The notes beneath the pieces are model-generated. The model did no database searches. It saw only the letters and a program-made list of their open reading frames with translations, and was not told the origin of the DNA. 64,000 bases of DNA from Polytrichum commune (Eukaryota; Streptophyta; Polytrichopsida; Polytrichales; Polytrichaceae), in assembly GCA_950295325.1 (NCBI GenBank), contig OX485804.1, positions 8,432,001 through 8,496,000 of the forward strand, written 5' to 3'. This document shows, piece after piece, positions 1 through 12,017 of this stretch; position 1 is the stretch's first letter, and each line of letters opens with the position of its first letter. Both the position numbers and the translations under genes were made by a program.

Positions 1-283
1 ATAGAATATAATATCTATTATAAGTCATGGCAGATGTTGTGCAGATGAATTTTTTTGGCATCACATGTATGGGTGCATAAGTGTGAGCATGACAAATGAT
101 CAAGCTTTAATTTACGATAATTAATGTACATTTGTTGTAATTGAGAAGTTTCAAAGCTTGCAACGTCAAACTCTGCATGGGGTAGACCTTCCTTGACACT
201 CTTCTGACAGTAGGTACAGGTCGCACTCGTAAGTACCATTGGGTGGGGGATAAAGAGCAACATACCAATGAAAGCAAAAATTA

Positions 284-813
284 GGGCCTGTTTAGACTTG
301 GGGCCAAGGCCATTGTGAACAAAGGCCAATATGTCCCATGTGGCATGCAAATCGGCCCCCAAGGCCATTAATAAGAAAGTAACCTAACTACATTTATTGC
401 TTTCATGTGTAAACCTATTTAGGTGGTGTTGGGGCCATTTGGAGGTTGCAATTATGAGAGGGTTATGAGAGAGGTTCCAACGTACTCATGAACTATTCTA
501 TGGATAATGATTAAAGTATAATAAATTTAGAATTTCTCCCCTCCTATTCAATGCTCAAAGAATAAACTACTACAAGCAAATAAAAGCTCTGACAATGGCC
601 TCAACTAGAGGGAAAGAGTCCACAAGGTTGGGAGCTCTCCTTTCCGAGGCTTGACACCATTGTCATGATGAATAAAATAATTTATTTGTTAATTGGCCCC
701 AACTCATGGTGTAAACTTGAAGAGGCGAGTCCCAGCCTCTCTACCAATGAGAGGAGTGGATTTCTTTCACCCCAACCCATTTTTGAGCCTTGACTCCAAG
801 TCTAAACCCGCCC
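284..813. mobile_element. Harbinger/Tourist-like MITE with TTA target-site duplications
   Basis: The ends are imperfect inverted repeats: the left end starts GGGCCTGTTTAGACTTGG and the reverse complement of the right end starts GGGCGGGTTTAGACTTGG. Both ends are flanked by TTA (281-283 and 814-816), the target duplication expected of PIF/Harbinger elements. At about 530 bp with no transposase-like frame it is a non-autonomous element. Seen: inverted ends and TTA flanks. Inferred: superfamily. Confidence 0.6.
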
Positions 814-3550
814 TTAGTACATAGTGATACCCATGTCATAACATCTACTCTCCTTTCTGTAGGGCTCTTAATCACATACTTTCTAGGTTTGAACATGGCA
901 ACCTAGATTATTGAAGCAGCGACCCTTGTTCGCCAAAACTTAACTATAAAATAAAATGAAAATGAAAACTTACAAAACCTTGGAGTCATGAGGATGAAAT
1001 CTTGGACCACTAAGATTTTGATGCAAGAACGCCAAATCAAATGCAATGTCGTGTTATTTCTCATTTATACGACAATGACTGTTTCAATTCACTTCTGAGC
1101 TTGTGATCAAAATTTGAAAATATTTTAATATGGTCTTATGAAATGTTTGTCATTCACACCAAGTTTATAGTTAGTTAATTCAAAAACAACAACAAATAAA
1201 GTTTTCTCTTCAATGGTTAACTAGCCTCACTCTATGATACGCCATCTAAGGATAAATAATTACAATCATTGATGTAAACTTTTGCAACTTTGGTTCATTG
1301 ATTTGGTGAAGTTGCAAAATAGGTGTGTTGGAGAATGTTCGAAAGGGAGTCCACCTTTTGAAGCTCAACCATGCAGTAAAGGTACAATTAAAGTTAAAAT
1401 GTCCAAGTCGTGGAATTGGTATTATGTAAGGAAAAGACTCAGCCCGAGGACTTTTCAACTTTCAGATTTTTCGATGAGGGTGGAAGTACTCATTCTTCAA
1501 GTGCACTTTTTGAAATGGGTGAGTTCCTCAATGTTACTAAAGGTTTGGATTTATAAACACAATCTGGGTGCCCTTTGGAGCAAATACATGTATAGTACTT
1601 TGATCATCAAAGTCACAAATATATAATGATCTTCTCCTTGACATAAGACAATGTACTAAATAAAAATTTCCAAACCATACACATCAAAAATAAATTATTT
1701 TAAGATTTGATGAGGTTCATAAAAATTGCGTACATAAGTCATCCTTGGCGTAGCTTTGAGGATTTATGGATATTCTGGACCTCAATTTTCTTGGACCTAA
1801 ACCATGATGTAAGGTACATGTGTGTTATTCAAGTTTTTTCCCCCTTTTGTGCATCCCCTTCATGTAGGATATGACATGCATACATTGTGAGATTAACAGA
1901 TCCAAGTTGTGCCCAATGCAATTTGCCTCGTAATTTTTGGAACTCACATGAATATCTTATACATCAACAAATCGAAGATTCCCATTCTCATTAAGTGGTC
2001 CTCTAGATCTTCCCAATCATGTTTACTATCAAATGGGTATCAAACCTAGAATGCTTAGCATTAATTAAGCACGCCGTCCAATCTCTTTGAAACACATGTC
2101 TTTTTGGTGTCCGTATTTAGATTCACACCTATTTAACCAATACACCATATAAATATAGTTGTCCATGTTATTGCTATGTTGGTTTTAGGCACGTCTACCT
2201 TAAACACAACCTTAAGATAGAAGGGTCTTCAACGGTTACTTTTCCGACTAGCTCACTTCTCCTAGAATATGAAACACACAATTGGTTTGCTTTGATTAGC
2301 AAATCCAAATCGAGGCCGTAGTCCCTTCTCTCATAATGTCTGGAGCTCATGAAAACATCTTACACATTATCAACTATGATGATTCTTGTGCTCATTAAAT
2401 GGTAATATAGATCTCCTCAATCATGTTGACTACTGAACCTAGAATGGTAACCATGTTTTAAACATGCAACCTAATATCTTTCAAACACATGTCTTTTTTT
2501 TATATCCGTTCTTGGACCGCATACCACTCAAATATAGGTGTCCGATTAAGATAAGCAATGGGCTTAGGCGCCTCTACTTGAACTTACATCTAATCAATTT
2601 CTCAACCATTTGAGTAAGCTTGCACTGCGTCAATGTTTATTGGGTGGTTGGGATGTGACATCCATCATTCTCTAGCACAGTTGCATGCATTGTTGTCCAC
2701 ATCCATAGTAGAAGCCCAAAGAAGCCACCCTTTAGTGTCTTTGTAGAGAATACTTTATGTAAGATAAGGTGGCCAAAGGAGGTATAACAGAGAGAGAAGA
2801 AACGTTGACCATGTGATCAGCGTGATTGGAATGCCCGTTTGACCCACCCTTGGCATTAAACCCTCAAGGAGGTATAACACCTTAGGTTGCATCACAGTCA
2901 CCGTGATCAACATAAAGCTAACGGGCTCATATTTATGTCAATACCTAGATACATGCGTTTCTTCTTTCTCTTTTTCTTTTTCTTTTTCTTTTTTCTTTTT
3001 TTTCTTTTCTAAGAGAAGGTGACCTTTGATTACACCCCGAATTATATAAGGTAGACAAACCCATTTCCGTTAAATATAAGCGATTTCACATAAGTGTAGT
3101 ACAAGTTTGATACTAGAGTGGTTTTTTCACACGTTTGGAAATTGGTATCACATCGTTTAATCCCAAAAGAAATCAAAATTTATTTTCAAGTCTTGAAATT
3201 ACTATAAATTTCCAAAAGCAAGAGACTCTCTCCCATGTTCACATCATAGGTCAAACTATTTCCGATATTTGGGAGACGCAATCAGTGCCTTTTTCAAGGA
3301 ACCCAAATCCGTGCCCTCGTCCCCTTTTCCATCACGTTGAATGTGAAGGTGACCTGTGTGGAACTTCAAGGCTTTATCCATCACATTAGAAAATCACGGC
3401 TACATGTCTGGAACTTTACGGCTTCATGAGACTTTATGCATTGAGATTACAGGGGTTTATTGGAAATGGGTATGTCTACCATATGTAACCTCGGGAACTA
3501 AACAAAATTGCGTGATGGGTGAAGCACACAATGGTGAGCCCAAACCGGGT

Positions 3551-4498
3551 CTAAACAAAGGTAAGTGGGCCTAATTCAGTTACTTGTCTTAAAAGGACAC
3601 CAATATTCGAGTCGCATGTTGTTAGGTGGGGATTTAAGAAGAAACACCAAAAAGACATGTGTTTACATGAGATTGGATTACGTGTTCGAATCTTCTTTAA
3701 CCATGCTAAGTTCAATAGCCAACAAATTGGGGGGGATCTACATGACCATTTAGTGAGAAAAGGAGTGTTCACTTTGATATTGAATAAGATATTCATATGA
3801 CCATTATAATTTGTGAGAATAGTTTACTACGGGCACAATTTAGATTTACTTATCATCTTGCACTAATTGCATGTTTCATGTCCTATGAGAAGTGAGCACA
3901 AAGCTAAAAGTGCCCATTTTAGGCATGCTTACCATATAGGATTTGATTATATAAAATTCACAAAAATGAATGATTGGGGTTGGTGAAATTGAATGTTTGG
4001 ACCTTCATGCTATGTAGTGGGGTTTGAGGTGTGTAGGGGTGTTATTTGGTCACTTTTCTTTGTCGGGGTGTGGACCTACATTTGATTGGTGTGTGGCTCG
4101 ATGAGGATCAAACAACAAACACCATACAAACACATGTTTAGAGGAGATTAAACTCCATCATCAAATTGTATGAACAATTCCACCTTTGATAGCGAACACA
4201 ATTGAAGGAACCTACGTATTCATTTAAGAAATCAACAAACATGTACTTTTGATAACTGCAACTTAAGCAAGGGAGGCCTAATTAACAATCCATTTTTTGT
4301 TGATGCTTCATCGTAGATTTTGCTAATGTAGCACAACTTTTGTTGTGTATATCTAATCGGTAGAAGTAGGAGAACATGAAAAACGAATTGAATAACATTG
4401 TCCACAAACCTTATATGGTACACCTCAAGAACCCTCCATGAGGAGAGGCTACTCTTAACCCTTAACATGTGGAAAGACCACATGGTGGTTGATGCATG
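3551..4498 (-). repeat. Dispersed repeat family copy, reverse orientation
   Basis: On the minus strand this stretch resembles 7020-7400 and 33460-33835. All share a segment reading TTTTTCATGTTCTC or a close variant, then an ACAACAAAA phrase, then a stretch around ATTGGTGTCC ending near AGGCCCAC. The copies are diverged and carry no intact long frame, so this is an old transposon-derived repeat. Its class was not determined. Confidence 0.5.
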
Positions 4499-4589
4499 TT
4501 GAAGTTAGGATAAATAGGACTTCCGTTCAACAAACATTCTTACAATTGTTGTCCCCCAAGAGAAGAGCTAGAGACCTCTTGGTGGTCCA

Positions 4590-4666
4590 CATAACATTAC
4601 TCAACACTTATTGTAATATTTTGAGGGCACACTAAACAAACAGTGGGTGTTGAGTAATGTTATGCA
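4590..4666. mobile_element. Small foldback element, TAACATTA-type ends
   Basis: CATAACATTACTCAACAC on the left is mirrored by GTGTTGAGTAATGTTATG on the right, about 75 bp apart. The termini resemble those of the 355-bp element at 62311-62665 (TAACATTACCCAACCC). No clear target duplication was found at this copy. Confidence 0.45.
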
Positions 4667-5215
4667 CGCGGAAGCCCCACTCCCTTATATGATAAGGTAG
4701 ATGGCCCTAAAACCGACACGCCCAAGAACTGTCGCTACATAACAATATTTGATTGTATAATTATGTTCCATTGTATATTTAGCATCTAACATGGGCCTCC
4801 ACTATCTTACCTTCATGGGAAATTTGAAGCCGATATGAATAATAAGAATATTGTGCATAGTGTTGGTATTTTTAATTATAGTATTGCTATGAATACTATT
4901 TTCAATGAATAATGTCAGGATAAACAATGATTCATGTGAATAGTGCCAAGATTATAACTAATCCCAAATTTCCAAGTGTCATCTTGAATGTATGAATAGT
5001 ATACGAATATTCTTACCTTTTTTGGGGGAGGGCACATAATATAGTTGACATATTCTAGGGTCAAGGAATTGACCCACATGGTTGTATAATGTTATGTCTT
5101 TTAGAGCTGTTACATAGGTTATGAATAACCAAGGAAAGCCTTGGACTTGCATAAGAATATTGGAGCTTCACAAAAAAAAGTTCATGAAAAAAATTTAAAT
5201 TTAAAATTAAAAAAT

Positions 5216-5236
5216 AAACACACACACACACACACG
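5216..5236. repeat. AC dinucleotide microsatellite
   Basis: A run of about ten AC units in intergenic DNA. Confidence 0.9.
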
Positions 5237-7019
5237 CCATGTAGAAATTCCCGAAGTTGTTTAAGTGAACAAGTGTTTCATTGTACACTCCACCCTCGAC
5301 ATTTGTTAGCACTTCAAAGCAAAGGAAATTGTAACACTTATGTAGTGTTAACACTTTACACTTATTACTAGTACTCACATGAACAACACTTATGTGATTT
5401 TGGATTTAAAACAAATAACACTTATATAAATAAAGGATGAAAACACATAAGATATGAATGTCATCATACATCTAAGTGTAATGAAAGAACAAATCTAAAG
5501 TAATTCAATGAGTTTCTTGTGCATGCCAAGTTCTTATTTCCTTTTGAAGTGTTCGATGCTCTAGATGAGAGGTGTAACATCATTAGGTCTTTGTTCCAAA
5601 ATTTGTTTCAAGGTCACTAATGAACTTTTAGCATCCTTGAATCCTACTTTATCTACCACATCACCAATTTGCACATTGTCAATTGCATCATCTCTTTCAT
5701 CAAGCATACTTACTCTTTCCTCCTCAGTAGGTATGTAGGGATTGTTTAGATCAGATTCCAGTTCATAATTAATGTACTCATGTGCATTTATAGTGGGTCC
5801 AATTTCACTCTTTGTGGATACCAATGCCAATTGTTCTATTAAGGCAATAAGGTTTAGGGTTAGGGATTTTGCCAATTTCATCCAAGTAATAAATCTTAAT
5901 AGTTGACAATTAACACTTACTAGTGTATGTTTTGGATTTTGATAATGTTTTTCTTTTCTTTTCTTTTCTTTTGGGGGAGGGGAATGCAATTTTCCTTAAC
6001 ACGTATGCAATTTTAACACTTATCATGGTAACACATATCAAGGGTGGATTGTAAGTGAGTGTTGGTTTTGACATTCGCCCTCCTTGTGCTTGAACACATT
6101 TGACAAAATGTAGGAGCCATTGAAAATATCTCATTGTCAATAGGCCGTAGCTACGTTCATCACAATTCTTGGCAGATATTTTCATTCATTACCAAAGTGA
6201 AGATTCTTGTGATCATTAAACGGTCATATAAGTACCCTAGATATTATGTCGAATGTTGAGCCTAGAATGCTTAACATATCTTGAGCATGTAGTCCAATAT
6301 CTTTTGAGCACATGTATTCTTGGAATCACACCTAACCGCATACCACTAAAATTTGGGTGTTTGATCAAGATACCTAACCGAATTAGGCACACATAGGGGA
6401 AAACTATGTTGTAAGGATATGAAGCATGTGCTATAAAGGGGTAATTTCAAGGAGCTCATGAAGTAATACGCATATTCATGGGATACTCCAAATACATAAT
6501 GATATTTTTGAGAATATACATAACATCTTCTAACAATACATAGTACCCAAAATTTATGGTAGTTGTTTTCTAGACTTCATTCCTTTTCATTTTACTCCAA
6601 CCTTTTTTTTTGCACATGTCTCTTAATATCTTATGAAGGGTGAACTCCCTTGGTTAGCACATCTATCTCATTCATTCTTGAAACATATAAGAATCTCCAT
6701 CACAAATGAATGGGGGTGACATGAGGTGGTATGCCAAGGTCTTTTTTTTTCATCCAATTTTGCCAAGGCAATAAAGGGTTAAGTATGGCAAATAACGACC
6801 AATGCGTCGTTCTTTATATGAAGATAGATTCATCCATAGTTCATTGGACATTTGCACTCAAGGTCTTCACAATCAATGTTATGGCCACTTGATGGACCCC
6901 AACTTCTCCATCAAGTTGTTAGCACGTTCAAACAAAATATTAGACCTTGTGACATTTTCCAAGTTTGGCGCATATGCATGAATGTAAAAAACTTTGGGTG
7001 GAGGACACAACGTAATGTG

Positions 7020-7400
7020 GATGTGATTTTGTTTTTTTTTCATGTCCTACAACTTCTACCAATTAGAATTACACAACAAAAATCATGTTGCATTAGCAAA
7101 TCTACGATGAAACATCTATAAAAAAACCATATTGAAATTTAGACCTCCCCTGATTTAGTTATGATTATCGGAAGTATAAGTTTTTGGTAATTACTTAACT
7201 GGATACATAGGTCAGTCCTCCCAATTGTGTTCATTATTTTGAGTGTAGAATAGTTGTTAATATTTGAAGACGTAGTCCAATCTCTTTTAAACATGTGTGT
7301 CTTTATAGTGTCTGCTCTTTGTTCCTCACCGAACCACATACCGATGAAGTATAGGGGTCCGGTTGAGAAAACGAGCCACTTAAGACCCATCTTCTACCTT
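7020..7400 (+). repeat. Dispersed repeat family copy
   Basis: Alignable by eye over almost its full length with 33460-33835, including shared phrases such as ACACAACAAAAATC, GTAGAATAGTTGTTAATA and ACCGAACCACATACC. It ends about 250 bp before the GA-rich leader of the phosphatidate cytidylyltransferase gene. Confidence 0.65.
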
Positions 7401-7659
7401 AATCTCTTCCCCTATTGGAAAGTTAGAGGCAAAGTTAGAGCGCCCTCCAAGTGAAGGGCAAGAGGAAAAGCAACGGCCATGGGGGTACGAATCGGAATCT
7501 ATGGGGGGTGACCGTGGGGGTGGCAGCCAACGACCGCTTTCCACGTGGCCATCGACGAAGTTAGGAGCAAGGAAAGCGAACATCGGAGCCTAGGCCGCTC
7601 TTCCAAGCGAACTCATGATGGAAGCGAACTCATGACGGAAGCAACAACAAGCACCGAAG

Positions 7660-7916
7660 CCAAGGACACACCACCAGACAGACGACGACGAAGAAGAAGA
7701 AGAAGAAGAAAGGGCTCGAGAGAAAGAAAGAGATTAGAGAGAGACAGACAGACAGACAGAGACCGAGATTAGAGACAGAGGGAGCGAACGTAGACAGGGC
7801 AGACTCGGACGAAGAGAGAGCGAGAAACTTGGAGCAGCGTGGTTTGGTGACCGCAGGGAAGGCGGAGTGGAGGCGCACGAGAGGTAGGTAGCTTATTAGT
7901 TTAGGAACAGGAGAAG
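7660..7916 (+). promoter_or_regulatory. Probable 5' leader of the CDP-diacylglycerol synthase gene (GA-rich)
   Basis: A purine-rich stretch with GAA/GAC/AGA repeats (about 7682-7800, including CAGA units near 7745-7765) precedes the ATG at 7917. Purine-rich leaders are common in plant mRNAs. The transcription start cannot be placed from sequence. The reverse-strand frame across this tract is low-complexity. Confidence 0.45.
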
Positions 7917-10900
7917 ATGAAAGGCGCTCCACCGTCACCGACCGGCAGCATGACGGCGGGAGGCGCCCGCCCTCGCCGCAAACGCGGCAGCGAGGATGCT
8001 AGGGTAAAACTTCTCCCATCCCGTCTATCAATCATTCTTTTAAGCAATCTCCCCCGCTTGTCACAAGATTTTCGTCATGGTTATGATGGAAATCACTGGA
8101 GTTCCTGGAGAGGGAAGAGACTTTTGTACGATTTTCTATGCCTTCGTCGGTCGGGTTAGAGAGCTCGTTCGGGCAGTGCATGGATCCGTCAATTTTCGCT
8201 AGGGTGTGTTATTGGCAACATTTCGGAATGGGAGAGAGATGCTCGTTTAAAGTGAGGGAATAGGCGGGGAATTTTTTGACGATCTCAGGAGAAGTAGTAT
8301 TGCATTTCTTCTGGTTTGTAAGAAAAATTAGGGTGTACATTTTCTAACTTCTCTCCTCCCTCTTGTCTCATGAAGACACATGGCTGGTTCCGCATTGCAA
8401 GACCAACACTCTCCATTCCCCTCATGATGAAGAAGGTATCATTCGTCTATTTATCTAGTTTTTAAAATTTATCAGGAAGATGTTTGAAATATTCTTTCTG
8501 ATGAGTAGTATCCAAATCATTCGTTGCACCCCATTTAAGCCTCTTCTCTTCCCTTCCCCCCGATGATTTAAGTACGCAATTCCTCTTTCGTAGAGGCTCT
8601 ATTCGAACTGGCTGATCCAACTCAGCAATGCATTTATTGATCATGGTTTGGTTGCCATTTGTCATCCAGGCATCATCTTATGCAAGCAAGGCCGCCACAA
8701 ATGGGGAAAAGAAAGAAGAGGATGAAGTTGCAAAGAAATATAGCAGCATGTGGATACGGACACTCTCATCGGTGTGGATGATAGGGGGATTTGTGCTTAT
8801 AGTGTACATGGGCCATCTATACATTTGGGCCATGATTGTAGTTATTCAGCTATATATGGCGCAGGAATTATTTACTCTGGCTAGGGCAGCGCAACGGGAG
8901 AAGCAGCTTCCTGGATTTCGATTACTTAACTGGTATGTATGCTTGTTTTGATGGCAGGGGTGTCTGCATTGTATGTGCTCTTTACATCTGTCAATATCTG
9001 TCCTCTCAGAATCCTCCATTCCATTCTATCTCTGCCCGTCTCACTCTCGTGCACACGTTCTCCTTGGTTAGAAGCAGCGTGTTCAATCACACGTCTTTCT
9101 GATTCATGTCCAGGTTAAGAAGCCTTATGCTTAACCCCTGGTCACTTTCCCCACTTAGGCTGTGGAATGTATGATATATACAGACTTGCAGTCTGAGAAT
9201 TCCAGTCTGACAGAAAACACAAACTGGTAACATATTATCACACCCCTAATGTGATAGTATCTGCTAGAGTGGCAACCTTATATATAAGACAGGCTTTCAT
9301 ATGTTGAGTTAGAGGCAGATCTTGAGGGATTACTAAGTTGGCTGTTTGTCAGGCATTTCTTCATCACAGCAATGTTATATGTGTATGGACGCTTCCTAAG
9401 TAAGCAATTGGTGAAGACTATCAATACAGACCAGATGATGTCACATCTTTTTAAGTATGGCCTCATCAAGTACCACATGATTATCTGCTACTCTCTCTAC
9501 ATTGCAGGTAACCACGCTGATGTTCTGTACTCCTCCCATCCTCGCTTTTCCCAGACTTGTGTGTGCAGTGTTTTTTTTTTTTTAATGTCACGAAAATATT
9601 TTCTTTAAATGAAAATGCAGTTGCTTACAGTGAATAACTTCACAAAAAAATCACATTAGGGTTTGATTTTGTGTTCTGCAAAGCAAGTGACTTAACAGCT
9701 GACCTATGACTCCCAACAGGTTTTGTGTGGTTCATTTTGACACTGAAAAGGGGACTTTATCAATATCAGTTTGGCCAGTATGCATGGACGCACATGATTC
9801 TGTTTGTGGTGTTTGCCCAGTCTTCTTTCACTGTCGCCAATATTTTTGAAGGCATCATCTGGTATGTGCTGAGAACTTGTCAAGAGTAGTTCCTTGCAGT
9901 TTCATGTGGATTACTATATGAGTTCTAAGTTTGGTTCTGGATTTTAATCTTGAGGGTTTCTAGCGTGACCAATTCCCTTGTTAGCTTGTGGATCCCTCTA
10001 TTCATCCGAAATGATCAAGTATTAGTTTCTTGTGTCCTAGGAATCTGTTCTTGATGAGACTGGTCAATTTATCAACAATCAGTGTTCAGTTGAAACAGTT
10101 CTATAACGATGACTCTAACCTAGATAGGTAAACTCATGCAGGTTTCTGTTGCCTGCTTCGTTGATCGTCATCAATGACATCATGGCATATTTCTTTGGGG
10201 TTTTCTTTGGAAGAACACCTTTGATCAAGCTTTCTCCAAAGAAGACTTGGGAAGGCTTTATTGGAGCATCCGTGACAACAGTTCTCTCAGCCTTTCTTGT
10301 GAGATTCTTTTAACGTTTTGGCACATATGAGTGGGCTTATGGATAATTTTTAATGTTTCAATCCTACAAACGTGGAGCATTATAAACTTTGAGATTACAG
10401 GTTTGGTCAAAGCAGATCAAGTCATTTTACAATGTATTTGATTTGAGTGGGACCTGTTGCTTGCAGCTTGCATATGTTATGGGACAATCAGAATGGTTAA
10501 CCTGTCCTCGCAAGGTAATATTCTCCCTATCAAAGTGGAACACACTTGGCAGAGTCTGTCACCTAGCCTGTACTTTCATCCTGGAATTTTGCACATGTCA
10601 GATTTTCAAAATATTGTAGTATTGTCATTGTAACTGATGAGAAAATCTGAACATATAGTTACCAAGGCCATCTTGAAGTACAAAGCAACTGGAAGAATCA
10701 GGACCTGCTTTTTGAGACCTATGTAACCTGATTTACCAACCATATTGTTTTTCCAGGATCTATCTACTGGTTGGCTTCATTGTGACCCAGGCCCTCTTTT
10801 CAAGCCAAAGTACTATCCCTTTCCAACATGGACACCAACCTGGGTGAGTCTCACTTACTGTTATTTTTTTTTACCTCGGCATGGCAATGAGTCCTGTGAT

Positions 10901-12017
10901 CTTACACTCCTATTTACCATGGCAGCTCTTTTCAAACACTAATATTTAGGGTGCATCCAAGTACCTTGCAAGTGATATAGGAGTTTTGAAAAGTTCCTAG
11001 AATTCATGAATGGGGATTGTAGTAAAGATTTTCCTAAGTGCTGTTGTTGTCACAAATTATTCTGGAGGTGGCTCCATGTATTGGTGAGACAGCCAAATGA
11101 TCAACTGACTATCAACGCATGAAGTCTTACATACTCTGGATGAGATCGTGTCATTCTATCCCAGTCATTGGCACCTGATCATAAGAATCACTACATGTGG
11201 TTACATTACATTCTTAATTTTTTAATACTTTGCATGATGTGGGCTATTCTCAGTTCCCATGGAAGGAGTTCGGGGTCATGCCAGTGCAAACACATGCAAT
11301 GGCCTTTGGACTGTTTGCTTCAATAGTGGCACCATTTGGGGGTTTCTTTGCTAGTGGGTTCAAGCGCGCGTTCAAGATCAAGGTACTCTTGTTGGTGAAC
11401 TGTTGCATAGTATGTAGGACATGCTATGACCTCCTCACATTCTAGTATTGTATTTTTGTACTTCTAGATCGTTAGCCCACTATGTCTCACAATCCAAATG
11501 TTGTGGAGTGCAGGACTTTGGAGACAGTATTCCAGGTCATGGTGGTATTACTGATCGCATGGACTGTCAGGTACAAATTCCTCTTGTCTTAGCACCTAAG
11601 GGTATCAGACCTTTATATGCCAATTTTGCGAGCATTTGAAGTGCACTTGCATTCATTCGATTAGAGATGATTTATCCAAGCATGCTCTGACTTCCTCCTT
11701 GGGATCTGAAACTCATATGCAATGTGATACAGATGGTCATGGCAGTTTTCTCCTACATCTATTACCAGTCCTTCATTGCCCCCCACCACTACTCTGTGGA
11801 GTCTTTTCTTGATCAGGTCAGTACCCTCCTCGATCTCTCTAGTCACATGTTATGGTTCTTCTGTCTTTGCTTTTATTGATTACATATAGGCTTCAATAAT
11901 CACTTCTAAACAATGTTATCATGGCAGATCTTGGTTAACTTGACTGTGGAGGAGCAAATGAATCTTTACAAGCAGCTAGGCGACGCTTTGACTACAAGGC
12001 AGCTCTTCATTCAATAG
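7917..12017 (+). CDS. CDS1: Phosphatidate cytidylyltransferase (CDP-diacylglycerol synthase), 11 exons
   Basis: It makes CDP-diacylglycerol from phosphatidate and CTP in the ER membrane, feeding phosphatidylinositol and phosphatidylglycerol synthesis. Exons: 7917-8003, 8670-8932, 9353-9507, 9720-9861, 10142-10298, 10467-10514, 10757-10843, 11254-11382, 11514-11570, 11733-11816, 11928-12017. Joined, they give an uninterrupted 432-aa protein, close to plant CDS1-type enzymes. Residues 1-45 are a basic, disordered head. Several hydrophobic segments follow, beginning near [18 protein letters not shown]. Blocks typical of the eukaryotic family are present, such as [26 protein letters not shown] and WLTCPRKDLSTGW. 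The family signature spans exons 8-9 (residues 347-373), with [20 protein letters not shown] followed by GITDRMD, so the catalytic region is intact. The start is the ATG in the short first exon, which reads in phase into exon 2. All introns are GT-AG. It is the ER-type rather than the plastid-type enzyme, judged by these motifs. Confidence 0.95.

Larger units (their letters stand above)
1..7650. other. Gene-free, repeat-rich intergenic region
   Basis: No convincing gene is seen. Open frames are short, unspliced and share no recognisable domain. The stretch is AT-rich and contains recurring copies of dispersed repeats. One is a family marked by phrases like ACATGTCTTTTTGGTGT near 2100, 2480, 3650 (reverse strand), 6310 and 7300, with further copies elsewhere in the window. 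It also holds a Harbinger-like MITE, a small foldback element, a CTTTT-rich tract near 2966-3010 and an AC repeat, listed separately. A degenerate pair of reverse-strand frames at 5561-6185 may be the remnant of a transposon protein, but no family could be named. Confidence 0.6.

Noticed and set aside
5845-5875. GGTTTAGGGTTAGGG telomere-like sequence
   Set aside because: Only two or so units; too short to be an interstitial telomere block.
5561-6185. Two reverse-strand frames (142 and 91 codons) that could be a transposase remnant
   Set aside because: I could not name a domain or catalytic motif, the frames are offset, and part is a simple CTTTT tract; too weak to annotate as a pseudogene.
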